Source: Branchiostoma floridae (lineage: Eukaryota; Chordata; Leptocardii; Amphioxiformes; Branchiostomatidae). From it: a stretch of DNA of 26,423 nt. This document shows, in pieces, positions 1-10,393 of the stretch (its first letter is position 1; each line of letters opens with the position of its first letter). Under the pieces are notes generated by a model. It saw only the letters and a list, made by a program, of their open reading frames with translations. It did no database searches and had not been told where the DNA came from. The position numbers were made by a program, and so were the translations under genes. Where the stretch lies: NCBI RefSeq assembly GCF_000003815.2, contig NW_023365891.1, positions 1 to 26,423 of the forward strand, read 5' to 3'.

Positions 1-1847
1 ATCTTCACATTGCATCGTTCCAGACCCACATAGGACATATTGACATAATTCCATGAATAACATTTACGCGCCAATTAATTTCCGCTGCCACGGTTTATAC
101 TGAAAATGGAAATGCAAAGAAAAGTTTGTTTGCAGTACTGCTACTTGGGAAATATGCTTTTGAAAATACAGTCAACGGTTAACCGCATGTTATTTGTTGA
201 ACCTAATCTTAGCCTACTGTCACTGATTTTTAAAATTTTCGAAGCACATTTATTTCACAATTGGTTTGGTGCGTCAGCGTGTTGTTTGGCATGTCGTTAG
301 GTGATGCACGTTGCGAGATGATGCACGTTGTTTTGTTTACACCGTAACCTTTTAATAACAAAACAAGAGTCCGTTTTGTGTAAAAAAAAAAGAAATAGAA
401 AGGAAATGAAAACTTTGTTTGCAAATCGTAGACGATTAGGGAGTGAGCAATACTTAGGCGTACGTCCTCCAGTGCATGCACAGTGGTTTTGAAATAACGT
501 CATCAACTTAATTACGAGAAAACCACAGAGGAGTGCTCAGATGGCCAAAAAAAAACGTTAACAAAGTTGACATTGACCGTCGAAATAACAAATACCCACA
601 TACCAAATGCCATTACAATCCATTAAAAGGTTCAAAGATATGCTGACCACAACTATCCGTAAACATAAACAGACAAACACTGACACAGATACACTTTCTA
701 AGCAGATATAGAAGTAGTCGGAAATATTACACGGGCGAAGAGTGGAGAGTAACACAGATGGCGTGAAGTGTGAATGAGTTGAGCCCCTTTTCTGCGCCTG
801 GTAAATAATACTTCTAAAAGGGAACGAAAGGCCCTGTCGGGGCGATCTCCCGTCGTCCTTTATACTATTCAACCCCCTATTTGCGGTTACATGTTTGGTT
901 GTCTTCATAACATATTCATCGTTCCCGAAAACTGATCTACCGGGTGCTTATTTGGACTCTGACCATAGCATAAAGAAGTTACCCACTAAGAGATGCGCAT
1001 GGTTTTGTTTGTCCTTCTTTTAAACATGGGCAGGCCAGTGGGTACTACTACTACTAGTAATTTGGAAGCGAATATAAAAAAGGCAAACAGTAACTTTTCA
1101 AACCCCCCGATTTTAGGTTTGCTAATGCTATGCCAATCGCCATCCTTGTATCATTTGAAACTCACATATTCAGCATACAGTGGCCAGCTTGAAAACGTTT
1201 TTCCCACGGTCTCGCCTTTCCACGTCTGCTCGAAGCTTACCTGTTCGAGCTTGGAATCTGTTCGGAAATTACAAAATCAACTCCCTTCTGGACAATTAAT
1301 GTCGACCTGACAAAGGTTCACTTCCTGTATTCATAAAAAGACTGCTGTACCTTGGCTGTACCAAAGTAAGCTTTCGCTTTTGCTTCTGCTAATGTTTTGT
1401 TTGGGAACCTTCACAAATAACACATGTAGTACTAGTAGGTAGATCGTGGGTTACAGAAGGTAATACGGATCGTGGATAAATACCGTTCCATTGCAATGTA
1501 CTAGTGGTAGCCTTTTTCGCAGACCCTAGCAACTCTCTCTTATATTTTTTGTTGAAAGAAACAGGTTTTTAGTTTGAGCCAGCGATGCGCAGTGACTGGA
1601 CTCCTGTTCACTAGTTAACTGATTTCTCATGACTCAAACACATGTGAAATGGTACACGTCACCCCGCCCGGCACAAGAACGTAGTAGAAGCGGAAACACG
1701 ACCTAAAATATATAAACCAGGCACTAATTAAACGCCAGTGCCCGTGAAAGTACTCTCCACTTTGAGGTTGGTGGTGAAATTGCGGCCGAGCTCTGTAGAG
1801 TACGTAAAAGGTCGCGAAGGAGAAACCTTGCTATTGTCCGGACCGGC

Positions 1848-1968
1848 TACTCTCCAAGCAGAGGTTAGTCGTTTTTATCGGGCTTTCTAATTTATATTGG
1901 CAAAGTTGAAACCTATATAAACTGGTTTGGGCGGGCGGACCTCAAGAAACAATACAAAATAGAAATAT
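1848..1968. mobile_element. One-ended relic of a TACTCTCCAAGCAG-type MITE (copy A)
   Basis: It begins with the complete terminal sequence TACTCTCCAAGCAGAGGTTA, followed by the interior shared with the full elements of this family (a TTTTTATCGGGCTTTCTA-like stretch and a later AAACAATACAAAATAGAAA stretch). It then runs into unrelated GC-rich DNA without the second terminus. The same truncated relic sits at the same place in the left arm (8671-8789) and the right arm (20701-20829), so it was inserted and truncated before the three copies separated. Confidence 0.75.
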
Positions 1969-2890
1969 CCCGTCCCTCGGATAGGACGTTTAATGGAGGT
2001 CCCGTGTCTGGGGAGAGTCACACCCCGGGCACGTAAAAGTACCCGCCACAATTATCTAATAGAGTAGGGGACCCTCCCGGTGTAAGTGGATTAAAACATT
2101 CCGGCAAAATGGGGTAGGGAATTTCCCAAGCAGCCTCGTAACCCCTGCTTCGCCTATTGTACTATTGAGTCAGTTACAGTAGTCAGACCAAGGAGCTTTT
2201 ATCTCGATGTTTCTGACTTAGGGAGAAGAGATGCCGCCAGTGAGCGTAGTTCAGTTCCTAAAAGTGGTCAATCACTCAATGGCCTTGCACTGCGCAAACT
2301 CGTCAAAAAAAAAAAGCCCGACAAAAAACGACTAAGAGAGTACGGACCGGCCGCCTGGAGCGCAAGCGAAAAAAAATTGATCAGATTTTAAGAGGCCAAT
2401 GTTTGGGCTAGATGAAAGTATTTTGATCAATAACCGACCCGATTTTCTGGTTACATCTGCTTGATGAATACTGGCTCTTTTTTACTTACTTGGCCATGTA
2501 TAATTTCCGCCGTTTCGCTACCGTAACATCTGCTTGGAGACTATAAAACCCCCGCATGGAGATTTGATAAACAGATCAGCCAGGAGTGAGATGTTTATCT
2601 TCGAAACTCAGCCGTGACAGGGAAAGGTCGGAGATAGACACGGCAGGTCCGTGGGAGAGACTTGCGTCCATTCACACAGTTCGGAGAATAATGACTTTTC
2701 TGTGTTGAATTGCTGTAACGTTACACGTCGGCCTGACAGAAACAATGCGTAGTTAATTTGCAGGGAGGAGGCCTTGTCTAGTATTCATGTTATAAGATAG
2801 TTAGCGCCGTTGAATACAAATATATACAAAATGCGCTCCACATTTATGAAAAATGACCCCTGGCTCTGTTTTTGAGGATTTTTCAAAGTT

Positions 2891-2963
2891 TCTATCGGGC
2901 TTTCTAGTTTGTACGTTTTTGTTGATGTCTCGCGGTCGGAGCGTAACCTCTGCTTGGACAGTA
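2891..2963. mobile_element. Short fragment of the same MITE family
   Basis: TCTATCGGGCTTTCTAGTTT is followed about 50 bp later by TAACCTCTGCTTGGACAGTA, the interior and right end of the family. The middle is missing. The corresponding right-arm fragment is at about 22862-22947. Confidence 0.6.
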
Positions 2964-3019
2964 GGGGAGCTGTTGTAGAGATTCCTTGGAGGCATGTTGG
3001 CCCTAGAGCCGAGTAGTTG

Positions 3020-3230
3020 TACTCTCCAAGCAGAGGTTAGGTTCCCGCTAATTTTTAAACGTTTTTTAGTCTTTTTTATCGGGCTTTCTATTTCATATTG
3101 TTACTATTGTATGTTGTTTTGTCAAAACCTGGCGGACTTGAAGAAACAATACAAAATAGAAAGCCCGATAAAGACGACTAAAAACAACGTAAGAAAAAAC
3201 AGCCGGAGCCTAACCTCTGCTTGGAGAGTA
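3020..3230. mobile_element. Complete 211-bp MITE, TIR TACTCTCCAAGCAGAGGTTA
   Basis: The left end TACTCTCCAAGCAGAGGTTA and right end TAACCTCTGCTTGGAGAGTA are perfect 20-bp inverted repeats. The pairing continues inwards through GTTTTTTAGTC...ATCGGGCTTTCTAT on the left and ATAGAAAGCCCGAT...GACTAAAAAC on the right, so most of the element can fold on itself. It has no coding capacity and would depend on a transposase elsewhere. It interrupts copy A at a point where the arm copies have no full element. I see no clear target-site duplication, so the superfamily is not assigned. Confidence 0.85.
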
Positions 3231-3575
3231 GTGACCGCTGCCTCAATCATTTCACTTGCTAACTCCGTGGTTAGCATTCTTTTAAGCCTTAGTGGCCACT
3301 AGTGGGTCAGGGTGGTTCTCAGGCTAGAGAGGAGTCGGGCTGTATAGGCCCTGGAAACAGCCTTGCATGTTTGATACGCAAAGTGATGAACACCAGATGA
3401 CCCAACAGCCGCCTATGACCAAATGAATCTATTACAAGGATCAGGTTCCACGCGACCACTTTAGTTTTCCCCCGGTCAAATGCCTGTTCAGAGCAGGCTT
3501 TGGGGTAGCTTTGGGGTCATCCCTGGTAGGCGTACCTAACAGCCAAGCCGATAGATAAATAAGCAAATAAAGGAA

Positions 3576-5012
3576 AACTTAACACACATTCCAGGTTTCT
3601 CATAATAATTTGAACTTAGGTAGGTACTAAGGGTAATTTACAACATCTACACAAAGAATAAGAATGTGAAGGATCCTAGAAGGTTGGGTATTCCCTTCCG
3701 ACACTCCTGGAAGGGTTAACGGAGATGAATGGTCTTGAATAGTCATAAATGCTAGCCTGGATGACGGGTTTGTAGCACGCATACAGGCCATGGCGGATAT
3801 GGCGAGAGAAAAACATGCCGCCTCCCCAGCCGGGGTATACTAGTAATCAGAGGCCAGGCAGGAGGGCGTTTGTGCCTTCCCCGCGCTGTGGGTCTGAAAT
3901 TACTAGTCAGTTTCTCCCGGGAAAACGCCATAACATTAGATAATTAGCGAGTAAACTAGTTTTAGGAGCACGAACATGCAAAAAAGATTTTAAAAATGAG
4001 CGACTGTTATGACTTAATTTTCACGTGATTGTTGTCGTGTTCAACATCGTCATTTGTCAACACATGTTCAAAGTTCTCGAGTTGTAGTCCGGGTGCCCAA
4101 CACCGATCTATATCATCTGGTGTATTTTGCCAGCCAGTAGGTCGTACAGATGATTTGGGTCCAACTGAGGGCGAATGAGGGCGAATGCTGCAGAGTAAAT
4201 ATGTATAGCCAGGTAGGGCTTTGGCTCCAGTTTAGGCCATTATAGAATTCCTTTGGTGGCCCTTTAGCAGTACTGACGTTTGGGAAAGTATCTCTAGTCT
4301 GGACTAGATGGTTTGTTCTGCCACACTCCTCTCCAAGCAGAGGTTAAGCTGTTTTGTTTTACGTTTTTTAGTCGTTTTATCAGGCTTTCTATTTTATATT
4401 TCTTGAAGTCCGCCAGCCTAAGGTTTTGACAATACAAGATTCAATACAAAATAGAAAGCCAGATAAAAACGACTAAAAACGATTAAAAAAACAGCCGCCG
4501 CCTAACCTCTGTTTGGAGAGTACCACACTCCCAGGCTGGTACCAGGCCTGACAACTCTAAACAAAGCATTGAAAATATCATGACCATAATCGTACTAACC
4601 TTCAGATAGCCGACTCAACTAGGTACGCCGATGTTCTGGATGGTTCCTAGATCAGCTCCGTTATGGAGCAGCGCATCCTTTTTACTTTCCTTCAGAAACC
4701 ACCACTTTCCTGTGTCAGACATCATGACAACTTCCGGGGCATGCGACGTGACCTCTTGCCTTCCCTTGTAGGGTTCCTTCTGGCTTTCTTAGCGGATTTA
4801 TACCCTACAACTATTCAGGCTGATGTTGAGTCAAAACGCACTGACTAGTATTATAAAGTTTACGGTCATCAAAACAGGAAAGTCACCAAGCAGCATCAAT
4901 AGCAGTCTATCAAAGTTGAAGACGAGAGCTTCAAATGACGAAGACACCCCACTCTGTTGAGTCACTCTTTGTTCGGAGCAGAAAAATCTTAATTGGAAAC
5001 AGATCTGACCGG
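3576..5012. other. Non-coding DNA between copy A and the left arm
   Basis: Apart from the MITE at 4327-4522, I find nothing that repeats elsewhere in the window and no exon-like open frame. A short duplication (GAGGGCGAAT twice near 4168-4187) is visible. This stretch and the sequence beyond 25526 are the closest thing to unduplicated flanks of the large palindrome. Confidence 0.5.
4327..4522. mobile_element. Complete MITE of the same family, about 196 bp
   Basis: The left end TCCTCTCCAAGCAGAGGTTA and right end TAACCTCTGTTTGGAGAGTA pair over 20 bp with two mismatches, and the interior inverted pairing (CGTTTTTTAGTCGTTTTATC with its mate near 4460) is the same as in the 3020 element. The direct repeat CCACACTC occurs at 4321-4328 and 4523-4530. 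Its last two bases overlap the left terminus, so the true target duplication is either 6 bp (CCACAC) or 8 bp. It lies outside the repeat copies and is therefore an independent insertion. Confidence 0.85.
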
Positions 5013-5063
5013 CAGGCACGGGGCCTCTCCCGGACCCGCGTAGTTACGAGGTTGTCAAACGAG

Positions 5064-5111
5064 ATGCTGGCAGCATACTTCTGTTCCATGCTGGCAGCAT
5101 ACTTCTGTTCC
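5064..5111. repeat. 24-bp tandem duplication
   Basis: ATGCTGGCAGCATACTTCTG plus TTCC occurs twice without a break. The matching place in the right arm (about 25455-25480) has a single copy, so this is a small duplication that arose after the arms separated. Confidence 0.9.
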
Positions 5112-5516
5112 TCAGGGACCCGAGCGGGGCAGGGAGGTCTCATTTTGGATATTTTCTTACAGAGCTGAGGTCGTGTTATCAGTTCACTAGATGAAAACTC
5201 GCTACCATGTTTGTAGTCTTCTATTTACTCGGGTGTCTGGCATATGAATACCGTCGTATCCCAAGCTGAACGACTTTGAGATGGAACTCTTGGGAAAACA
5301 TGCATCTTGGATAGAACTGGAGTCTGTCAGATTTGGAACAGGACGTTCCTTGCAGCGCCAGAAGAACTCGACTCTACCCTAGATGTATTAAACCGGAATA
5401 CCGAAATCAATACTGAAACTCCACAAGAACGGGGAAAAGGTAATATATATCCTGTTTTCACATTTCCACCGTTGTTGTAAATCATTATTACCAGAAATGT
5501 TTTACTGTTCTGTTAG

Positions 5517-5546
5517 CCCCCCCCCCCCCCCCCCCAAAAAAAAAAA
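5517..5546. repeat. Homopolymer tract C19-A11
   Basis: Nineteen C are followed by eleven A. The right-arm counterpart (about 25037-25060) is a broken T/C tract. The length is prone to sequencing error. Confidence 0.9.
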
Positions 5547-5744
5547 TTGGGAATTTTGGATTTGCGTTTGCCATCGTGATGAAAAAGATTCAAAGGACAC
5601 GTATTGTGTCTCTGTTATCTATGGACAGAGGGAGAGGGGTGCACATGTACTAGAAGGTATCCAATCGCCATCATAGGCAATAGGCCAAGATATCACGGTG
5701 CTGAACTGCCCGGATACTACTGTCCGGGTTGAGATTTTGCACCT

Positions 5745-6916
5745 GGGAGCGACCCTCACGGTCAGCCATCTTATATAGTAAGAGTGACCGTGTTTGAAAA
5801 CCTCGTGAGGATCTCTTGAGGAGTATCTGGATTTAAACTCTTTTTCCACACAAGATTGAAAACCTCTTGGAGATCACTTGTGGAATAAAGCTTTTCGTGA
5901 GAACGCATTAGTTCTGGTGTCAAAACTTGAAAACATTTCAGGGTTTGAGGATCTGTGAGGATCTGTTACTCAGCCCGTACTACTTCGGCTCTCTATGGGG
6001 TTTTCGCGTCATCTTATATATATCGCAATAGAGGCCCAGAATTTCACTTCTGGGTCAAGTATTTCTCTTCGCAGTTTGACGGAACAGCTTTCAAAAGATG
6101 TTACAGACATAACGCTTAATAAATACGACATAACAATTTGGGTAATTTTTGAGATATAACTTTTCACATGTCTCTGTATAAACCGGCTTTGCCTATCTGA
6201 TTTGGGGATACCACATCACGTATGTAAGTTACAATATTTTTACAGTCAAGGCGTCATAGAGAGAGAATAGATTCCCGAGTATGATAGCACACAGTAACGT
6301 TACATGTACTCGATTCCCACACTATACGTAAAAAGGATACAAGACAATCATACACCAACACGCACTGTGTACTTGGCTCAATAAAAGATACTAAATTCAG
6401 TCCACAGAAAAAAAGTCTCCAGAATCGTACACAAACAGTAATACACACTCACTTTCTTCAATCAGTAGCCTTCTACTGGTTCAAGGCCTGTGTCTGTAGA
6501 ATGATTTTTATTGCCGGACGGCCAGTTAGTTTGTTCGGCGGCCCATAAGAGAGTCTGCCCGCCGATCAAAAATTAGCGCTCCGAGGAGTAAAAGCCCGAA
6601 AGAGCCGGCAAAACTCACTCAGGCCAAGGACGTCCTTGCTCAGGCTATTGGATTGGCGGGCAGACTGCATTGAGTCACCGAAGAAACAGCCTGGCGACCC
6701 CTGGGTAATAACATTAAGCTTTCATCTTTTACTGCTATTTGTGGCAAAAAAAAGTACACTTTATGTTGCTAAATTCCCTTCTACCACTGCCCTGAACTGC
6801 TCTGGAATGCAAAACACGTAATGCAAATGTGACCCGGAAACAGATTGGCCACGTTCAATCACCGTGTGTCTCGAAACCCCCATATAGAACTATGTCTTCT
6901 CGTGAGGGTCGCTCCC
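5745..6916. mobile_element. ~1.17 kb segment bounded by exact 16-bp inverted repeats, left arm only
   Basis: GGGAGCGACCCTCACG at 5745-5760 is the exact reverse complement of CGTGAGGGTCGCTCCC at 6901-6916. The right arm has homologues of the flanks (about 24830 for the sequence before 5737, about 24590-24630 for 6925-6955) but nothing equivalent in between, which suggests a non-autonomous DNA transposon. Inside there is no protein I recognise. A direct repeat of the type GAAAACCTC...GGATC/AGATCACTTG occurs near 5795-5885, and 6500-6660 is GC-rich with no assignable content. No target-site duplication is clear, and the right-arm sequence at the junction has been rearranged too, so the exact borders are uncertain. 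Confidence 0.5.
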
Positions 6917-7005
6917 ATATACACGATCTTTCCGTACGGATCCCGAAGGAACCCGAAGCTCCGTGAGCGGATTTTTTTTCGCTAGGACCAGGGTACTAGT
7001 AACTC

Positions 7006-7151
7006 TACTCTCCAAGCAGTGGTTGGTGGGAAAAATCTTGACCTTTTCCTTTCATAATTATTTCATCGACCGGCCTCCCCACCAAGGTTGGAAAAAGAAT
7101 TATGAAAGGAAAAGGTCACGATTTCTCCCACCAACCTCTGCTTGAAGAGTA
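7006..7151. mobile_element. 146-bp MITE with the same termini but a different core
   Basis: The left end TACTCTCCAAGCAGTGGTTG and right end CCAACCTCTGCTTGAAGAGT are inverted repeats, and pairing continues through GGTGGGAAAAATC...GACCTTTTCCTTTCATAATT on the left and the mate of that sequence on the right, leaving only about 30 bp unpaired. The outer 14 bases are those of the 200-bp family, but the interior is unrelated to it, so this is a second subfamily mobilised by the same kind of end. A related, partly unsequenced copy lies in the right arm at 23954-24348. Confidence 0.8.
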
Positions 7152-7744
7152 GCTCAATGGAAGTACATTCCAGAGCTGACGGGGGCGGTTCATGAGCGCA
7201 GCGGGTTGTCATCATCTTATGATTCGGTCCCTTTGTCAAGAACCCATTCCGAGGCCTGTTTTTGCCCATAATCCGAGCAACATTTTCCGGACCCTTTCTG
7301 TAATCAACCAGTATTTCTATTGTTGCCCGGTAACCGTTAGGTGCATCTTGAGAGTTTCCCAGTAAGTTGGCGACGGCACGGCACAACGAAACACATCCCG
7401 TGGAACGCACACATGCGGCAACGCACACATCCTGTAAAATTATGGAAGAACAACCCCGGCTGAAACCACTCCACTCTACTCTAAAGCAAGTGACTCTAGA
7501 GTTTCCGATTCTATCTCCCTCTCGTAGCTGGGGGATAAGACGCTTTTCATGAATTGTTTATTTCAGTCCTTGGCTTCTTTTGCTTATTTTATTTATCTAT
7601 CTGTTGGCAGTTCAGCATGCATAGCCAGGGCTGACTCCCCAAAGCCTGAGCACTAACTTACTAAGTACTATTTCTTTCAACCGGCATCTTTATGAGCTAA
7701 AGCCTAATTAATAAGCCTGAGCTTAAGTGGTCAACTGAAGTGGT

Positions 7745-8076
7745 TGGTGGAACTTTATCCATGTAACCTAAGCACTGTGTCATATGCGGCTGTTGGATCA
7801 TATGGTATTCATCACTTTCTCTGTGTATCAAAAGTGTTCAGGCTGTTTCCGGGGCCTATACAGCCCGACTCCTGTAGCCTTATCCTCCGCAGTGATAATG
7901 TATTACAAATACGAGACCAGATTACTCAGAAATAACTGTACTTTTATCGATAATATTTTGTTGTTGTTTTGTATGTAGCCTATTAGTACTATTGTCTATA
8001 TATCTATTAGTTGTTATTGGTTGCCATGCATTGTACCTTCGTTGTGCGATTAATAAATTCATTCATTCAAATTCAT
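7745..8076 (+). mobile_element. 3' part of a retroposon with an ATTC-type tail (left arm)
   Basis: The segment ends in GATTAATAAATTCATTCATT, a short tandem ATTC tail of the kind that closes many CR1/L2-like LINEs and the SINEs that borrow their ends. The upstream sequence (CATATGCGGCTGTTGGATCA and GGGCCTATACAGCCCGACTC) recurs in the right arm (23030-23355, inverted) and partly in copy A (3325-3420). There is no usable open frame, so this is a 3' non-coding part. The 5' limit is a guess. Confidence 0.45.
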
Positions 8077-8085
8077 CAATTCAAG

Positions 8086-8165
8086 TAGCCTGGTTGCCAA
8101 ACCCCAGCCCGACCTCAAGCCAACACAAAAGATATTTTTGAGGTTGGGGTATGGTATCCAGGCTA
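8086..8165. mobile_element. 80-bp foldback MITE with a 9-bp target duplication
   Basis: It starts TAGCCTGGTTGCCAAACCCC and ends GGGGTATGGTATCCAGGCTA, which pair with a few mismatches, and the arms continue to CCCGACCTCAA / TTGAGGTTGGGG. CAATTCAAG at 8077-8085 and CGATTCAAG at 8166-8174 flank it. The right arm has the single uninterrupted site near 23028-23036, so this is a proven insertion that followed the duplication. An 8-9 bp duplication fits hAT-like or Mutator-like enzymes, but nothing decides between them. Confidence 0.85.
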
Positions 8166-8670
8166 CGATTCAAGCTACACCTCCTCGGCTCTAGGGCCAA
8201 CATGCCTCAAAGGAATCTCTACAGCAGCCTAACAGCGCCCACCTGCCGTGTGTCTATCTCCGACCTTCCCTGTCACGGTTGAGTTTCGAAGATAAACATC
8301 TCACTCCTGGCTGATCTGTTTATCAGATCTCCATGCGGGTGTTTTATAGTCTCCAAGCAGATGTTACGCTGGCGAAACGGCGTAAATTATCCATAGCATA
8401 AAGGAATAAAGAGCCAGTATTCATCAAGCAGATGTAACCAGAAAATCCGGTCGGTAGTTGATCAAAATACTTTCATCTAGCCTAAACATTTGGCTCACGA
8501 GGCTGCTTGGGAAATTCCCTATCCCATTTTGCCGGAATGGTTTGAACCACTCACACCGGGAAGGTCCCCTACTCTATTAGATAATTGTGGCGGGTACTTT
8601 TACGTGCCCGGGGTGTGACTCTCCCCAGACACGGGACCTCCATTAAACGTCCTATCCGAGGGACGGGATA

Positions 8671-8789
8671 TTTCTATTTTGTATTGTTTCTTGAGGTCCG
8701 CCCGCCCAAACCAGTTTATATAGGTTTCAACTTTGCCAATATTAAAATAGAAAGCCCGATAAAAACGACTAACCTCTGCTTGGAGAGTA
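8671..8789. mobile_element. One-ended MITE relic (left arm)
   Basis: This is the reverse-complement counterpart of 1848-1968. The terminus TAACCTCTGCTTGGAGAGTA lies at 8770-8789 and the opposite end is missing, replaced by GGGACGGGATA-type sequence. Position and truncation are identical in all three copies. Confidence 0.75.
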
Positions 8790-10393
8790 GCCGGTCCGGA
8801 CAATAGCAAGGTTTCTCCTTCGCGACCTTTTACGTACTCTACAAACAGAGCTCGGCCGCAATTTCACCACCAACCTCAACGGGCTCAACGTGGAGAGTAT
8901 TTTTACGGGCACTGGCGTTTAATTAGTGCCTGGTTTATATATTTTAGGTCGTGTTTCCGCTTCTACTACGTTCTTGTGCCGGGCGGGGTGACGTGTACCA
9001 TTTCACATGTGTTTGAGTCATGAGAAATCAGTTAACTAGTGAACAGGAGTCCAGTCACTGCGCATCGCTGGCTCAAACTAAAAACCTGTTTCTTTCAACA
9101 AAAAATATAAGAGAGAGTTGCTAGGGTCTGCGAAAAAGGCTACCACTAGTACATTGCAATGGAACGGTATTTATCCACGATCCGTATTACCTTCTGTAAC
9201 CCAGGATCTACCTACTACATGTGTTATTTGTGAAGGTTCCCAAACAAAACATTAGCAGAAGCAAAAGCGATTTTGTAATTGATTTTGTAATTTCCGAACA
9301 GATTCCAAGCTCGAACAGGTAAGCTTCGAGCAGACGTGGAAAGGCGAGACCGTGAGAAAAACGTTTTCAAGCTGGCCATTGTATGCTGAATATGTGAGTT
9401 TCAAATGATAGAAGGATGGCGATTGGCATAGCAAACCTTAAATCGGGGAGTTTGAAAAGTTACTGTTTGCCTTTTTTATATTCGCTTCCAAATTACTAGT
9501 ACCCACTGGCCTGCCCATGTTTAAAAGAAGGACAAACAAAACCATGCGCATCTCTTAGTGGGTAACTTCTTTATGCTATGGTCACATTCCAAATAAGCAC
9601 CCGGTAGATCAGTTTTCGGGAACTATAAATATGTTATGAAGACAACCAAACATGTAACCGCAAATAGGGGGTTGAATAGTATAAAGGACGACGGGAGATC
9701 GCCCCGACAGGGCCTTTCGTTCCCTTTTAGAAGTATTATTTACCAGGCGCAGAAAAGGGGCTCAACTCATTCACACTTCACGCCATCTGTGTTACTCTCC
9801 ACTCGTCGCCCGTGTAATATTTCCGACTACTTCCATATCTGCTTAGAAAGTGTATCTGTGTCAGTGTTTGTCTGTTTATGTTTACGGATAGTTGTGGTCA
9901 GCATATCTTTGAACCTTTTAATGGATTGTAATGGCATTTGGTATGTGGGTATTTGTTATTTCGACGGTCAATGTCAACTTTGTTAACGTTTTTTTTTGGC
10001 CATCTGAGCACTCCTCTGTGGTTTCCTCGTAATTAAGTTGATGACGTTATTTCAAAACCACTGTGCATGCACTGGAGGACGTACGCCTAAGTATTGCTCA
10101 CTCCCTAATCGTCTACGATTTGCAAACGAAGTTTTCATTTCCTTTCTATTTCTTTTTTTTTTACACAAAACGGACTCTTGTTTTGTTATTAAAAGGTTAC
10201 GGTGTAAACAAAACAACGTGCATCATCTCGCAACGTGCATCACCTAACGACATGCCAAACAACACGCTGACGCACCAAACCAATTGTGAAATAAATGTGC
10301 TTCGAAAATTTTAAAAATCAGTGACAGTAGGCTAAGATTAGGTTCAACAAATAACATGCGGTTAGCCGTTGACTGTATTTTCAAAAGCATATT

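Larger units (their letters stand above)
1..3575 (+). repeat. Third copy (A) of the repeat core found in both palindrome arms
   Basis: From the first base this segment matches the reverse complement of about 12801-8170 and the forward sequence from about 18874 to 23520. It enters the window already inside the repeat, so it probably extends further left. By eye it differs from the left-arm copy at about 1% of sites over 230-908, but from the right-arm copy at about 8% plus indels. It lacks the retrotransposon present in the left arm (its empty site is near 150) and the 921-bp insertion of the right arm (near 1975). It keeps about 300-450 bp (near 2650-2960) that the left arm has lost. I found no convincing gene in it. 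Past about 3230 similarity is patchy (3325-3420 and 3520-3575 still match), and nothing matches after about 3575. Confidence 0.85.

Noticed and set aside
230-481. 83-codon frame identical at 10063-10314
   Set aside because: Same argument: very recent duplication, no family resemblance, and the right-arm version (about 19170-19400) is disrupted.
558-908. 116-codon minus-strand frame, repeated almost unchanged at 9636-9986 (+)
   Set aside because: Its conservation only reflects that the two copies differ by about two bases. In the diverged right-arm copy the frame is broken after 60-odd codons. The peptide has no recognisable domain and low-complexity hydrophobic runs.
1-3575. LTR retrotransposon or long terminal repeat
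   Set aside because: I saw no TG...CA ends in direct repeat, no primer-binding site or polypurine tract, and copies A and C are separated by an inverted copy.
3820-3960. Possible RNA gene or hairpin in the GC-rich stretch
   Set aside because: I could not draw a cloverleaf or a long stable stem, and no known RNA promoter boxes are evident.
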